The notes beneath the pieces are model-generated. The model was given only the letters and a program-made list of their open reading frames with translations. It made no database searches and had not been told where the DNA came from. From Eopsaltria australis (Eukaryota > Chordata > Aves > Passeriformes > Petroicidae): DNA of 64,000 bases. The stretch lies in NCBI GenBank assembly GCA_034509425.1, contig JAVTVJ010001202.1:1-64000 (forward strand), in the 5' to 3' direction. The translations under genes were made by a program, and so were the position numbers. Below, piece after piece: positions 63,461-64,000 of the stretch; within the stretch, counting starts at the first letter, position 1; every line of letters begins with the position of its first letter.

Positions 63461-64000
63461 CCCAGAATCTGCTTTTGTGTTACTTACTAGTTGTGTATAG
63501 AGGGATATTTTACCCACAATGAAAGGACTTTTTTCCCCAGAGGTTTTGGAGGACCTGGCAAGGGGACAATGTCCTGGCAAGTCTCAGTAAAACATAGATA
63601 ATTTTAATTCCACCACTGCCCTTTCCTAAAGATTTTGCTGTATTTTCTTTTTGTTGTGAAGTATTGGATATATCTTTCTCTAGTGCCTTGGAAGAGAACT
63701 GTGTTGGATGACACTCGTATATTGCTTGCTCTAAGAATTTGGATGCTGTGAAGAGAACTGTGTCTGGGTTGGCTTTGACTTCTTGAGAATCCTAAACAAA
63801 GCCCTGGGTCACTACAATCTTTCTGCAGAAAAACAGTTCTATAAGCCAAAACCACCAGCCATATTCTCTTTAGCTGAAGGTAAAGACAAAATGACCTTTC
63901 TTAAAAAATCAACTGCTCAGTGGATGACACCTGCAGGTCGAGGTCTGGAGCTCATGATAAATTTTTCATCTCTGTTTATGAAGCCTTCCATCAGCTAAAC
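63461..64000. other. Intergenic, no gene recognised
   Basis: Short open frames only (up to 83 codons), no family resemblance. The window ends within this sequence. Confidence 0.5.

Noticed and set aside
1..64000. CRISPR arrays, bacterial operons or phage-like systems
   Set aside because: Composition, spliced GADD45G, CpG islands and CR1/SINE repeats show vertebrate nuclear DNA; no regularly spaced repeats of CRISPR type are present.

Overview
This is avian nuclear DNA, most likely from a passerine. The only gene I can support fully is a complete four-exon GADD45G (48,928-49,971, + strand). The bird call rests on several chicken-repeat-1 (CR1) non-LTR retroposon 3' ends with the typical ATTCTATG-type terminus. 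It also rests on a tRNA-Ile-headed SINE with a CR1-like tail, which matches the TguSINE1 type described in zebra finch. GADD45G lies on chromosome Z in chicken, so this window is probably Z-linked, but that is inferred from synteny and not visible in the sequence.

Layout. 1-4,318 is AT-rich intergenic DNA. 4,319-5,981 is a small, decayed endogenous retrovirus remnant on the minus strand: two LTRs about 376 bp long flank a 0.9 kb internal piece that still shows a protease-like stretch. 6,200-7,400 is a strong CpG island, clearly a promoter. It carries several consensus splice donors on the minus strand. SEMA4D lies head-to-head with GADD45G in human, so this could be the upstream non-coding first-exon region of SEMA4D; that is inference. 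7,400-40,100 is a gene desert with scattered microsatellites, a small GC-rich patch with a (CCCCGG)9.5 tract at 21,166, and an old CR1 reverse-transcriptase fragment near 32.7 kb. 40,111-45,435 is a retroposon cluster: a CR1 broken by a SINE, a CR1 in opposite orientation directly beside it, and two further CR1 copies. 45,515-46,240 holds a 30-base T tract, a GC-rich patch with a CTCF-like motif, and an LTR fragment. 48,540-50,540 is the GADD45G CpG island, promoter, gene and poly(A) site. 50,540-64,000 is non-coding; it has candidate regulatory sequence at 51.0-51.5 kb, a possible old CR1 piece near 56 kb and a local duplicated segment (61.6 and 63.1 kb).

Gene logic. GADD45G is a short, stress- and development-responsive gene with small introns (111, 105 and 348 bp) and a compact promoter: an inverted octamer, CCAAT box and TATA box within about 80 bp. 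The surrounding non-coding DNA fits a regulatory landscape around a developmental gene. Nearly all other open reading frames in the window are chance frames or repeat-derived. I found no evidence of a new multi-gene system.
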